From: Firmicutes bacterium CAG:124
Lineage (GTDB): Bacteria; Bacillota; Clostridia; Oscillospirales; Oscillospiraceae
DNA: 15,405 nucleotides
Assembly: GCA_000432135.1 (NCBI GenBank)
Contig: HF990646.1
Span: 19,771 to 35,175, forward strand
Reading direction: 5' to 3'
Part shown: positions 6,267 to 13,976 of the stretch, piece by piece
Layout of the letters: each line of letters starts with the position of its first letter
Numbering within the stretch: the stretch's first letter is position 1
Translations under genes and position numbers: made by a program
Notes under the pieces: generated by a model
What the model saw: only the letters and a program-made list of their open reading frames with translations
Databases searched by the model: none
What the model was told of the DNA's origin: nothing

Positions 6267-7397
6267 ATGTCCAAAGAGCTCATTCGCCTCACGAATCTCA
6301 CTATGACATTCGAGGACGGAGAGACGATTCTCGACAACATCAACCTGTACATCAACAACAAGGAATTCCTCACATTGCTGGGTCCCAGCGGCTGCGGAAA
6401 GACGACCATGCTCCGGATCATCGGCGGTTTTTTGACCCCGACGTCCGGCGACGTGCTGTTCAACGGCAAGCGCATCAACGATCTGCCTGCGTATCAGCGC
6501 AAGATCAACACGGTCTTCCAGCGCTACGCGCTGTTCCCGCATCTGGACGTGTACGACAACATCGCCTTCGGTCTGCGCATTGCAAAGGTCAAGGAGGATG
6601 AGATCGACGAACGCGTGACCGAGATGCTGGAAATCGTCAGCCTCAAGGGCTTCGAAAACCGCAAGGTGACGAGCCTGTCCGGTGGCCAGCAGCAGCGTGT
6701 GGCCATTGCCCGCGCACTGGTCAACCGCCCGCAGGTGCTGCTGCTCGACGAGCCTCTGGGCGCACTCGATCTGCGCCTGCGCAAGGATATGCAGAACGAA
6801 CTGAAGAATATCCAGCAGCGAATGGGAATTACATTTATATATGTCACGCACGATCAGGAAGAGGCGCTGACCATGTCCGACACCATCGTCGTCATGAACA
6901 AGGGCAAGATCCAGCAGATCGGCCGGCCGGAGGATATCTATAACGAGCCGAAGAACGCATTCGTCGCGGATTTCATCGGCGAGTCCAATATTCTCGACGG
7001 CGTGATGCTGGAGGACTATGTCGTCAAGTTCTTCGGCCGCAAGTTCCAGTGCGTGGACAAGGGCTTTGCGCCCAATGAGCCGGTCGACGTTGTCATCCGT
7101 CCGGAGGATGTGGATATCGTCCCGCCGGAGCAGGGCCATCTGTGCGGCACCGTCACCTCCGTCACCTTCAAGGGCGTCCACTACGACACCATTGTCGATT
7201 TCAAGGGCTTCAAGTGGCTCATTCAGACCACGGATTACTGCCCTGTTGACGCGTACATCGGCATTCGCCTCAATCCTGAGGATATCCATATCATGCACAA
7301 GAGCGAGTATTCCGGCCTCTACGGCGACTACTCCTCCTACAGCGCGGAATATGACGAGATTGCCGACGCCTCGGAGGAAGAAGCCGATGAAGAATAA
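6267..7397 (+). CDS. potA: Spermidine/putrescine ABC transporter ATP-binding protein
   Basis: The ATPase that powers polyamine import through PotBC at the inner face of the membrane. The 376-aa protein has Walker A GPSGCGKT at 39-46, the Q-loop Gln85, the signature LSGGQ at 137-141, Walker B VLLLDE at 157-162 and the H-loop His195. A C-terminal TOBE-type regulatory domain follows (about 240-345). The last 25 residues form a very acidic tail ending EEEADEE, an unusual ending. GGGGGAGG precedes the ATG. It is the first gene of the operon and overlaps potB by 11 nt. Confidence 0.95.
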   Translation: MSKELIRLTNLTMTFEDGETILDNINLYINNKEFLTLLGPSGCGKTTMLRIIGGFLTPTSGDVLFNGKRINDLPAYQRKINTVFQRYALFPHLDVYDNIAFGLRIAKVKEDEIDERVTEMLEIVSLKGFENRKVTSLSGGQQQRVAIARALVNRPQVLLLDEPLGALDLRLRKDMQNELKNIQQRMGITFIYVTHDQEEALTMSDTIVVMNKGKIQQIGRPEDIYNEPKNAFVADFIGESNILDGVMLEDYVVKFFGRKFQCVDKGFAPNEPVDVVIRPEDVDIVPPEQGHLCGTVTSVTFKGVHYDTIVDFKGFKWLIQTTDYCPVDAYIGIRLNPEDIHIMHKSEYSGLYGDYSSYSAEYDEIADASEEEADEE

Positions 7398-8208
7398 CAA
7401 CAAGCTTCTCGCCTGCCCGTATATCATCTGGATGGTCCTGTTTACGATCATCCCGTTGGGTATCGTCGTCTATTACGCGCTGACCGATTCTATCACCGGC
7501 CAGTTTACGCTTTCCAACCTGTCCGGCATGGGCACGTATCTGCCGATCTTCCTGCGCTCGATCTGGCTGAGCCTGTTTGCATCGCTGATCTGCCTGATCA
7601 TCGGCTACCCTGTCGCATATTTTATCGCGCAGTGTAAGCCGCTCACGCAGCGGTTCCTCGAAATGCTCATTATGCTCCCGATGTGCATGAGCTTCCTGCT
7701 CCGTACGCTGGCCTGGGTCGGTATGCTGGAGGATACGGGCATCATCAACACGCTCCTGCAGCACATCGGCATTTCTCCGCTGCCGCTCATCCGGACAAAC
7801 GGCGCCGTCATTCTCGGCATGGTGTATAACTACCTGCCCTACATGATCCTGCCGCTCTACACGGTCATTATGAAGATCGACAACCGGCTTGTTGAGGCTG
7901 CGCTTGACCTCGGCTGCCGTCCGTCGCAGGTGTTTTCCCGTGTCATCCTGCCGCTTTCCGGCCCCGGTATTCTGTCCGGCCTTACGATGGTCTTCGTCCC
8001 GGCTGTCTCTACCTTCTACATCTCCCAGAAGCTCGGCTCCACCGGCACGACGCTCATCGGCGATGTGATCGAGTCCCAGTTCAAGACCGCCTACAACCCG
8101 AACCTCGGCGCGGCCATGAGTCTGGTGTTGATGATCCTGATCTTTATCTGTGTCGCCGTTATGAACCGCTTCGGCGAGGGCGATGGAGAGGAGGTCATCA
8201 AGGTATGA
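7387..8208 (+). CDS. potB: Spermidine/putrescine ABC transporter permease PotB
   Basis: One of two membrane subunits of the polyamine importer. The 273-aa protein is hydrophobic, with about six membrane segments (for example 12-31, 58-80, 92-113, 138-160, 195-212 and 243-260). The EAA loop that docks on PotA is at 170-189 (EAALDLGCRPSQVFSRVILP). The ATG at 7387 is inside the end of potA, with GGAGG 9 nt upstream, so translation is coupled. The reading frame continues open far upstream, but MKNNNKLLAC is the natural start by family length. It overlaps potC by ATGA. Confidence 0.95.
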   Translation: MKNNNKLLACPYIIWMVLFTIIPLGIVVYYALTDSITGQFTLSNLSGMGTYLPIFLRSIWLSLFASLICLIIGYPVAYFIAQCKPLTQRFLEMLIMLPMCMSFLLRTLAWVGMLEDTGIINTLLQHIGISPLPLIRTNGAVILGMVYNYLPYMILPLYTVIMKIDNRLVEAALDLGCRPSQVFSRVILPLSGPGILSGLTMVFVPAVSTFYISQKLGSTGTTLIGDVIESQFKTAYNPNLGAAMSLVLMILIFICVAVMNRFGEGDGEEVIKV

Positions 8209-9020
8209 AGCATTTCAACCGCACTGTCACCGTTCTGGTGTTCATCTTCCTGTATATCCCGATGATCGTTCTGGCCGTGGCCTCGTTCAACACCGGCACG
8301 GATATCGCGAGCTTCAAGGGCTTCACACTCCGGCAGTACGCCAATCTGTTCCGGGACGGCACGCTCCTGACGCTGCTGCGCAACTCTGTCATCATTGCGC
8401 TGCTGGCGACGCTCATCTCGACCGTCGTCGGCACAATGGCTGCCGTCGGCATCCACAGCATGAAGGGCCGGCTCCGCTCCGCCGTCATGACCATAACGAA
8501 CATCCCCATGACGAACCCGGATATCGTCACCGGCGTTGCGCTGGCGCTGCTGTTCGCGTTCGCGGGGACGGTTTTGAAGACCAACTCCGTGCTCGGCTTC
8601 TGGACGCTTCTCATCGCGCATATCACGTTCGATCTCCCCTATGTCATTCTGAACGTCATGCCGAAGCTCCAGCAGATGGACAAGGATCTGGTCGAGGCCG
8701 CGCTGGATCTCGGCTGCACGCCGTTCCAGTCGTTCACCAAGGTCGTCATTCACGAGATCATGCCCGGCATCATTTCCGGCGCGCTCATGGCATTCACCAT
8801 GAGTCTGGACGATTTCGTCATTTCGTATTTCGTCACCGGCTCCAGCTTCATTACACTCCCGGTCGAGATCTACAACTATACGAAAAAGCCCATTCAGCCG
8901 AAGATCTACGCGCTGTTTACGCTGATGTTCATCGTGATTCTTGTCCTGATGGTCGTCATGAACCTGCTGCAGGCCAAATCCGAGAAGAACCGGCAGCAGC
9001 CAAGGAGGGTCCGTGCATGA
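8205..9020 (+). CDS. potC: Spermidine/putrescine ABC transporter permease PotC
   Basis: The second permease subunit, 271 aa, with about six predicted membrane segments beginning at 9-27 and an EAA loop at 164-183 (EAALDLGCTPFQSFTKVVIH). The EAALDLGC core matches PotB, as expected for paired subunits. The start ATG overlaps the potB stop as ATGA, and AGGAGGT lies 9 nt upstream. The C-terminal end is basic and glutamine-rich, cytoplasmic by the positive-inside rule. It overlaps potD by ATGA. Confidence 0.95.
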   Translation: MKHFNRTVTVLVFIFLYIPMIVLAVASFNTGTDIASFKGFTLRQYANLFRDGTLLTLLRNSVIIALLATLISTVVGTMAAVGIHSMKGRLRSAVMTITNIPMTNPDIVTGVALALLFAFAGTVLKTNSVLGFWTLLIAHITFDLPYVILNVMPKLQQMDKDLVEAALDLGCTPFQSFTKVVIHEIMPGIISGALMAFTMSLDDFVISYFVTGSSFITLPVEIYNYTKKPIQPKIYALFTLMFIVILVLMVVMNLLQAKSEKNRQQPRRVRA

Positions 9021-10210
9021 AAAAACGTGTTTTTTCCGTTCTGCTGGCGCTCGTTCTGCTGCTCTGTGCCGTTCCCCTGCCCGTGCATGCCGCCGCCAAT
9101 GAGATCACCGTCTACAACTGGGGCCAGTACATCTCCGACGGCACGGATGACAGTCTGGACGTGATCAAGGCGTTCGAGGAAGAGACGGGCATCAAGGTCA
9201 ATTACCTGACGTTCGACTCCAACGAGTCCATGTACACCAAGCTCAAGACCGGCGGCACAACGTTCGACGTGATCATCCCGTCTGATTACATGATCGCTAA
9301 GCTGATCTCCGAGGATATGCTCGAGCCGCTGGACTTTGCCAGTATTCCGAATTACGAATACATTGACGAAGCCTTCCGCAATCAGGCGTACGACCCGGAA
9401 AACACCTACTCCGTTCCCTACACATGGGGCACGGTCGGTCTGATCTACAACAAAAACTACGTTTCGGACGAGGATGCGGAAAGCTGGTCCTGCCTGTGGA
9501 ACTCCAAGTATCAGGGCAAGCTTCTGATGTTCGATAACCCGCGCGACGCGTTTGCCATTGCGGAATCCATGCTGGGCTACAGCTTCAACACGGAGGACGA
9601 GCAGGAGCTTAAAAACTGCGCCGACCTGCTGGCCACGCAGTCCCCTGTTCTGCAGGGCTACGTCATGGACCAGATCTTTGACCGCATGGAGCGCGGCGAA
9701 GCCTGGGCGGCTCCCTATTACGCGGGCGACTACCTGACCATGGTCGAGGAAAATCCCGATCTGGGCTTCAGCCACCCGAAAGAGGGCTTCAATATCTTCA
9801 TTGACGCCATGTGCATCCCGAAGGGCTGCCAAAACAAGGAGGGCGCGGAGGCATTTATCAACTTCCTCTGCCGCCCGGATATCTCCGCCGCCAATCTGGA
9901 TTACATCGGCTATTCCACCCCGGAGACTGCCGCAAAGGACTATCTGGACGAGGAAGTGACGTCCAGCCCCGTCTCCTACCCGGACGACGAGACGCTTGCG
10001 CGCAGCGAGTCCTTTGCCGAGCTCGGCGTGGAGGCCACGCAGGTGATGAATGACCTGTGGCTTTCCGTCAAGACCTCAACATCAAACACGACACTGTATC
10101 TGATTCTGACGATTGCGGCCATTGCCGCAGTGATCCTGTTCTTCGTGATCTCCGGCATTGTCCGGCGCCGCAAAAAAGCACGCCGCTGCCGCAAGTGGAA
10201 GCAGGCATAA
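9017..10210 (+). CDS. potD: Polyamine-binding protein PotD with a C-terminal membrane anchor
   Basis: The extracytoplasmic receptor that delivers spermidine/putrescine to PotBC. The 397-aa protein has a signal peptide (1 to about 26, ending PVHAAA). It then has the family opening ITVYNWGQYI (30-39), the DVIIPSDYM segment (84-92), DNPRD (173-177) and the hinge EGFNIFIDAMCIPKG (256-270), with Asp263 matching the polyamine-contacting Asp. The Trp usual just before this Asp appears replaced by Phe. There is no lipobox Cys at the signal end. Instead residues about 359-382 form one hydrophobic helix followed by a very basic tail (RRRKKARR), so the protein should be anchored with its C-terminus inside. 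It is translationally coupled to potC. Substrate within the polyamine group is not settled. Confidence 0.92.
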   Translation: MKKRVFSVLLALVLLLCAVPLPVHAAANEITVYNWGQYISDGTDDSLDVIKAFEEETGIKVNYLTFDSNESMYTKLKTGGTTFDVIIPSDYMIAKLISEDMLEPLDFASIPNYEYIDEAFRNQAYDPENTYSVPYTWGTVGLIYNKNYVSDEDAESWSCLWNSKYQGKLLMFDNPRDAFAIAESMLGYSFNTEDEQELKNCADLLATQSPVLQGYVMDQIFDRMERGEAWAAPYYAGDYLTMVEENPDLGFSHPKEGFNIFIDAMCIPKGCQNKEGAEAFINFLCRPDISAANLDYIGYSTPETAAKDYLDEEVTSSPVSYPDDETLARSESFAELGVEATQVMNDLWLSVKTSTSNTTLYLILTIAAIAAVILFFVISGIVRRRKKARRCRKWKQA

Positions 10211-10219
10211 AAATAATTT

Positions 10220-10244
10220 TGGCCAGCAGCTACGCTGCTGGCCA
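10220..10244. terminator. Palindromic terminator between potD and the convergent DUF4097 gene
   Basis: A perfect 11-bp stem TGGCCAGCAGC/GCTGCTGGCCA with a 3-nt loop lies between two convergent stop codons. The T-runs are imperfect on both sides (AAAATTATTTTT after the stem on the minus strand; ATTTCTG on the plus strand, with TTTTTT at 10261-10266). It is probably a shared bidirectional terminator. Confidence 0.6.
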
Positions 10245-10264
10245 TTTCTGCTGCAAGCTGTTTT

Positions 10265-11428
10265 TTACGGCCCTGTCCGCAGCTCGACATCGCCGGAGAC
10301 GGTTTCTGCGGTGATGTCGCAGAGCCTATCACCGCTGGAGAGGAAGCCGTCGGTGTCACGGTCGCCGCTGACGGTGCTGAGATCCAGCGTGTACCGGCAG
10401 CTGCCCTCCGGAAGCGTAAGGCGCAGATCGCCGCTGACGCTGTTGAAGCTGACCTCATCCGGGGCTGCGGTGCAGCTGATGCGCGCTTCCCCGGAAACGG
10501 TCTCACAGTCAATATCGCTGCCGTCCGCCGGAAGCGCAGTCAGGGAGATATCTCCGCTGACAGTACCGAAGTCATAGTCCTCAGCCAGAAGCCCCGGGCC
10601 GGTAATATTGCCGCTTGTGGTGCTGACGGTGAGCGAATCCACGCTGCCTCCCATCAGCTCGACATTCGCCGAGACAGTCTCGACCGTAATGTTATCCAGC
10701 GTCAGCGTATCCGGCAGGAAGACGGTCAGCGCCTTTCTCGGCAGATCCATGTTGCTGAAAAGCCTCGATTTGCACGGCTGGATGATGAGCTTTCCGTTGC
10801 TGACTCTGTAGCGCATCCGGTAATCCTCATTGTCTCCGGTATAATCCTCCTGAAAAGCCACGCCGTCCGCGTTCGATTCGACCAGATACACATCGCCGGT
10901 CAGCCAATGGATCTCGATTTCTGTGATATCTGTCAGCAGCTCGGAAGCCGCTGCAGGCTGCTCCTTGCTGCCGAAGCCGGTGCGGTCCAGCGTTTCATAG
11001 CTGCCTGCGCTCTCATAGATATAGCGTTCCCCCACACGCAGCACACCGAAGGCTGCCTGGCCCGCAAAGTCCAGCGCCAGAATCGCCGCGGCCACACCTA
11101 CACAGATGAGCGCAATGGCCCAGCCGGGGAGCTTTTTCTTCCTGCCGGTCTGCGGCGCAGTGGATACCGCGTCCGGTGTAGGCGGCGCAGGAAAATCCCG
11201 CTTTTTGGGTTCTTCCGCCGCCTGCTTGTGCTCATACAGCTCCGATACGTCGCCGATGCCGCCGACGGCCTCGTCATACGCTTCCTGCTCTGATTTTCCG
11301 GCGGCGATCAGATCGTCGTACCGGTCGAGCGTATGCTGCAAAATCTCCTGCTGCACCTCCGCGTTGCGGATGGTCAGCGCAGCATCGGAAAAAAGTTCAT
11401 CTACATAGACACTGATCTTCTCTCTCAT
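10265..11428 (-). CDS. Membrane protein with DUF1700/HAAS-like N-terminus and DUF4097 beta-repeat domain
   Basis: A 387-aa protein of unknown function. Residues 1-65 are an alpha-helical DUF1700/HAAS-like segment (KSEQEAYDEAVGGIGD at 45-60 is typical). A Pro-rich basic linker (75-100) and one membrane helix (about 101-122) follow. From about 165 to the end is a DUF4097-type beta domain built from repeated VSG turns (near 252, 271, 290, 311, 331, 353 and 378), about 20-25 residues apart, suggesting a solenoid on the outer face. The ATG at 11428 is chosen because GGAGGGA lies 5 nt upstream and it overlaps the padR stop as ATGA. This PadR plus DUF1700/DUF4097 pairing recurs in Firmicutes and is thought to sense envelope state. 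The role here is inferred. Confidence 0.85.
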   Translation of the reverse strand: MREKISVYVDELFSDAALTIRNAEVQQEILQHTLDRYDDLIAAGKSEQEAYDEAVGGIGDVSELYEHKQAAEEPKKRDFPAPPTPDAVSTAPQTGRKKKLPGWAIALICVGVAAAILALDFAGQAAFGVLRVGERYIYESAGSYETLDRTGFGSKEQPAAASELLTDITEIEIHWLTGDVYLVESNADGVAFQEDYTGDNEDYRMRYRVSNGKLIIQPCKSRLFSNMDLPRKALTVFLPDTLTLDNITVETVSANVELMGGSVDSLTVSTTSGNITGPGLLAEDYDFGTVSGDISLTALPADGSDIDCETVSGEARISCTAAPDEVSFNSVSGDLRLTLPEGSCRYTLDLSTVSGDRDTDGFLSSGDRLCDITAETVSGDVELRTGP

Positions 11429-11757
11429 GCTTCTCCCTCCAATAATGCGTTCAGAATGCGCACGCTTGCGTCCCATTCTGCCCGCGCCTGCCGGTAAGCC
11501 TCCCGGCCCTTTTCTGTAATTCTGTAATACTTCCGTCTGGCTCCGACCGCTTCATCGCCCCAGTAGGAGGTAATGTACCCGCTGTCCTCCAGCCGCCGGA
11601 AGGCGGTATAGAGCGTGGCCTCCTTCAGGACGAATTCGCCGCCGGAACAATTTTCAATGGTTTTGTTGATCTCATAGCCGTAGCTGTCGCGGCGCAGAAG
11701 CTGCGCCAGGATCACCGCGTCCGTATGACCGCGGATCACGTCTGCCCGAATGGACAC
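11425..11757 (-). CDS. PadR family transcriptional regulator
   Basis: A 110-aa winged-helix repressor of the short PadR subfamily. The motif order is typical: an N-terminal helix with AVILAQLLRRDSYGYEI (14-30), the recognition region ATLYTAFRRLEDSGYI (47-62), the wing around SYWGDEAVGARRKYYRITEKG (64-84), and a dimerisation helix to the end. The start is a GTG at 11757, supported by GGAGG 7 nt upstream. An ATG two bases upstream is out of frame. It is translationally coupled to the downstream membrane protein and probably represses its own promoter, which carries an inverted repeat. The inducing signal is unknown. Confidence 0.93.
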   Translation of the reverse strand: MSIRADVIRGHTDAVILAQLLRRDSYGYEINKTIENCSGGEFVLKEATLYTAFRRLEDSGYITSYWGDEAVGARRKYYRITEKGREAYRQARAEWDASVRILNALLEGEA

Positions 11758-11783
11758 ATCCCCACCTCCGTTTCGGTGCGGCT

Positions 11784-11812
11784 AGTATAACACGATATAC
11801 CTCGCCTGTCAA
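11784..11812 (-). promoter_or_regulatory. SigmaA promoter of the padR operon
   Basis: On the minus strand, a consensus TTGACA (11812-11807) and TATACT (11789-11784) are separated by 17 bp. The leader is about 22 nt, running straight into the ribosome-binding site. Confidence 0.9.
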
Positions 11813-11820
11813 GGTATATC
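11794..11820. promoter_or_regulatory. Candidate PadR operator in its own promoter
   Basis: A perfect 8-bp inverted repeat, GATATACC (11794-11801) and GGTATATC (11813-11820), has an 11-bp spacer. The spacer contains the -35 box, and the left arm fills the end of the promoter spacer beside the -10. Binding would block the padR promoter. The A/T-rich TATA-containing half-sites fit a winged-helix dimer. Confidence 0.65.
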
Positions 11821-11834
11821 ACGATAATATTTTA

Positions 11835-11851
11835 CATGAAGAAATTTCATG
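11835..11851. promoter_or_regulatory. Inverted repeat upstream of the proB promoter
   Basis: CATGAA (11835-11840) and TTCATG (11846-11851) flank GAAAT. The pattern TGAA-N5-TTCA is close to the ArgR box (TGAA-N6-TTCA) but one base short. It lies 22 nt upstream of the proB -35 box and 15 nt from the PadR operator. The binding protein is unknown. Confidence 0.3.
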
Positions 11852-11872
11852 AACTGCATTCGAAATCAGCAC

Positions 11873-11901
11873 TTGTCATGCGACCCGTAATATGCTATAC
11901 T
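11873..11901 (+). promoter_or_regulatory. SigmaA promoter of proBAC
   Basis: TTGTCA (11873-11878) and TATACT (11896-11901) are separated by 17 bp. The leader is about 29 nt, too short for a T-box riboswitch, so the operon is not controlled by a proline T-box here. Confidence 0.85.
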
Positions 11902-11936
11902 TCCACACAGCAAGATACGGAAGAAGGGACGCCTGT

Positions 11937-12713
11937 ATGCGCATTGTCATTAAAATCGGCACCTCCACCATCACGCATCCAACCGGCAGGCTGAACATCC
12001 GCCAGATGGAAGCGCTCTGCAAGGTGCTCAGCGACCTCAAAAACGCCGGGAACGAGGTGATCCTTGTCTCCTCCGGCGCAATCGGCATGGGCGTGGGCAA
12101 GCTCCGCCTCGGAAAGCGGCCGGCAGATGTACCGACCAAGCAGGCTGCCGCCGCAGTCGGTCAGTGTGAGCTGATGTATACCTATGACAAGCTGTTCTCC
12201 GAATACCGCCACACCGTCGCACAGATCCTGCTGACGGCGGACGATATCGCCGACCCTGTCCGGCACGAGAATTTCCAGAACACGATCCAGCGCCTGCTGG
12301 AGCTGGATGCGATTCCGATCGTCAACGAGAACGACACGGTTTCCGTCGCAGAGTTCGGCATCGGCGACAATGATACGCTCTCGGCCATCGTCGCGACCAG
12401 CGTTCACGCCGATCTGCTCGTGCTGCTGTCGGATATTGACGGTCTGTACACTGCCGACCCGCATAAAAATCCAGACGCTGCGCGCATCGAATTGGTTCCC
12501 GAAATCACAGAAGAAATTCTGCGCCTTGCCGACGGCAAGGGTTCCGAGCTTGGAACCGGCGGCATGAAAACCAAGCTTACCGCTGCGCAGATCGTCACAA
12601 GAGCCGGAACGGACATGATTATCGCCAACGGCGCGGAGGTTGAAAAGCTCTATGCGCTGCTCGACGGCAGATCCATCGGCACAAGATTTTTAGGAAAGAA
12701 GGCAGACATATGA
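11937..12713 (+). CDS. proB: Glutamate 5-kinase (short form, no PUA domain)
   Basis: The first step of proline synthesis: ATP-dependent phosphorylation of glutamate to gamma-glutamyl phosphate in the cytosol, normally inhibited by proline. The 258-aa protein covers the amino-acid kinase fold: VIKIGTS (4-10), SSGAIGMG (45-52), NEND (130-133), GDNDTLSA (143-150), LLSDIDGLYTADP (163-175) and GTGGMKTK (206-213). It stops there, lacking the C-terminal PUA domain of the roughly 367-aa enzymes. Single-domain forms are known in other bacteria. The ATG at 11937 is preferred over an upstream in-frame ATG at 11892, which overlaps the promoter; AAGAAGGG precedes the chosen start. It overlaps proA by ATGA. 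Confidence 0.96.
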   Translation: MRIVIKIGTSTITHPTGRLNIRQMEALCKVLSDLKNAGNEVILVSSGAIGMGVGKLRLGKRPADVPTKQAAAAVGQCELMYTYDKLFSEYRHTVAQILLTADDIADPVRHENFQNTIQRLLELDAIPIVNENDTVSVAEFGIGDNDTLSAIVATSVHADLLVLLSDIDGLYTADPHKNPDAARIELVPEITEEILRLADGKGSELGTGGMKTKLTAAQIVTRAGTDMIIANGAEVEKLYALLDGRSIGTRFLGKKADI

Positions 12714-13966
12714 CGACACAGGCGCTTTTACAGCAGGCCAAGGCCGCCTGCCCGCAGCTGGCATGGCTCGGCAGCGAAGAAAAAAATCAGGCCATTTACA
12801 AGATGGCCGATGCAATTGTAAAGAATACGGACGCCATTCTCGCCGCAAACGCGGAAGATCTGCACGCGGCGCAGGGCGTCATTTCCGATGTCATGCTCGA
12901 CCGTCTGCGCCTGACAAAGGGACGCATTGCCGCCATGGCGGACGGTATGCGGCAGGTCGCGAAGCTCCCTGACCCGGTTGGGGAAATTCTGGCTGAGGTG
13001 AAGCGGCCCAATGGACTTGTGATCCGCAAAACTGCGGTTCCGATGGGTGTCGTCGCCATTATCTATGAAAGCCGCCCGAACGTTACCTCTGACGCGGCGG
13101 TGCTCGCCCTCAAAAGCGGCAATGTCTGCGTCCTGCGCGGCGGGAAAGAGGCATACTGTTCTGCCGCAGCCATTGTTGCGGCTATGCACGAGGGCCTGCG
13201 CGCCGTCGGCCTGCCGGAAGCCTTCGTGAATCTGGTGTCGGACACCACGCGGCAGAGTGCGCACGAGCTTATGACGGCAAACGGCCTGGTTGACCTGCTC
13301 ATCCCGCGCGGCGGCGCGGGACTCATCCGCGCCTGCGTCGAATCGGCGACCGTCCCGTGCATCGAGACGGGCACCGGCATCTGCCATGTGTACGTGGACA
13401 AGGACGCAGATTTGGACAAGGCGCTGAATATCATCGAAAACGCCAAAACCAGCCGCCCGTCCGTCTGCAACGCGGAAGAAGTCGCAATCGTCCATGCGGA
13501 TATCGCCGGGCAGTTCCTGCCCATGCTCAAAAAGCGCCTTGTCGACGACCGCGCTGCGGCCGGTCTGCCGCCCGTCGAGCTTCGTCTGGACGAGACTGCG
13601 CAGCAGATCATTTCCGGCACACCTGCGGGGAAACAGGATTTCGACACGGAATTTCTGGATTATATTCTTGCCGTCAAGACCGTTTCCAGCGCGGACGAGG
13701 CGATTTCTCATATCGCCGCGCACTCCACGCACCATTCCGACGCGATCATCACCGAAAACGCGCAGACCGCGCAGCGCTTTACGCAGCTGGTTGACAGTGC
13801 TGCAGTTTATGTAAACGCATCCACGCGGTTTACAGACGGCGGCGAATTCGGCCTCGGCTGCGAAATGGGCATTTCCACGCAGAAGCTCCACGCCAGAGGC
13901 CCTATGGGTCTGCGGGAGCTGACGACTTATAAATATATTATAACGGGCGACGGGCAGACCCGGTAA
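12710..13966 (+). CDS. proA: Gamma-glutamyl phosphate reductase (glutamate-5-semialdehyde dehydrogenase)
   Basis: The second step: NADPH-dependent reduction of gamma-glutamyl phosphate to glutamate-5-semialdehyde, probably in complex with ProB. The 418-aa length is standard for this aldehyde-dehydrogenase-like enzyme. The catalytic Cys253 lies in RPSVCNAEE. GTGICHVYVD (221-230), HSDAI (342-346) and the C-terminal signature NASTRFTDGGEFGLGCEMG (369-387) are all present. The ATG overlaps the proB stop (ATGA), indicating translational coupling. Confidence 0.97.
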   Translation: MTTQALLQQAKAACPQLAWLGSEEKNQAIYKMADAIVKNTDAILAANAEDLHAAQGVISDVMLDRLRLTKGRIAAMADGMRQVAKLPDPVGEILAEVKRPNGLVIRKTAVPMGVVAIIYESRPNVTSDAAVLALKSGNVCVLRGGKEAYCSAAAIVAAMHEGLRAVGLPEAFVNLVSDTTRQSAHELMTANGLVDLLIPRGGAGLIRACVESATVPCIETGTGICHVYVDKDADLDKALNIIENAKTSRPSVCNAEEVAIVHADIAGQFLPMLKKRLVDDRAAAGLPPVELRLDETAQQIISGTPAGKQDFDTEFLDYILAVKTVSSADEAISHIAAHSTHHSDAIITENAQTAQRFTQLVDSAAVYVNASTRFTDGGEFGLGCEMGISTQKLHARGPMGLRELTTYKYIITGDGQTR

Positions 13967-13976
13967 GGAGGAACTT

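Noticed and set aside
8183..9016. Upstream extension of the PotD frame and of the PotB frame
   Set aside because: These extensions overlap potC and potA out of frame; the internal ATGs with ribosome-binding sites and signal peptide or membrane start define the real genes.
11902..11936. T-box riboswitch for the proline operon
   Set aside because: The predicted leader is only about 29 nt, far too short for a T-box, and no T-box sequence is visible.
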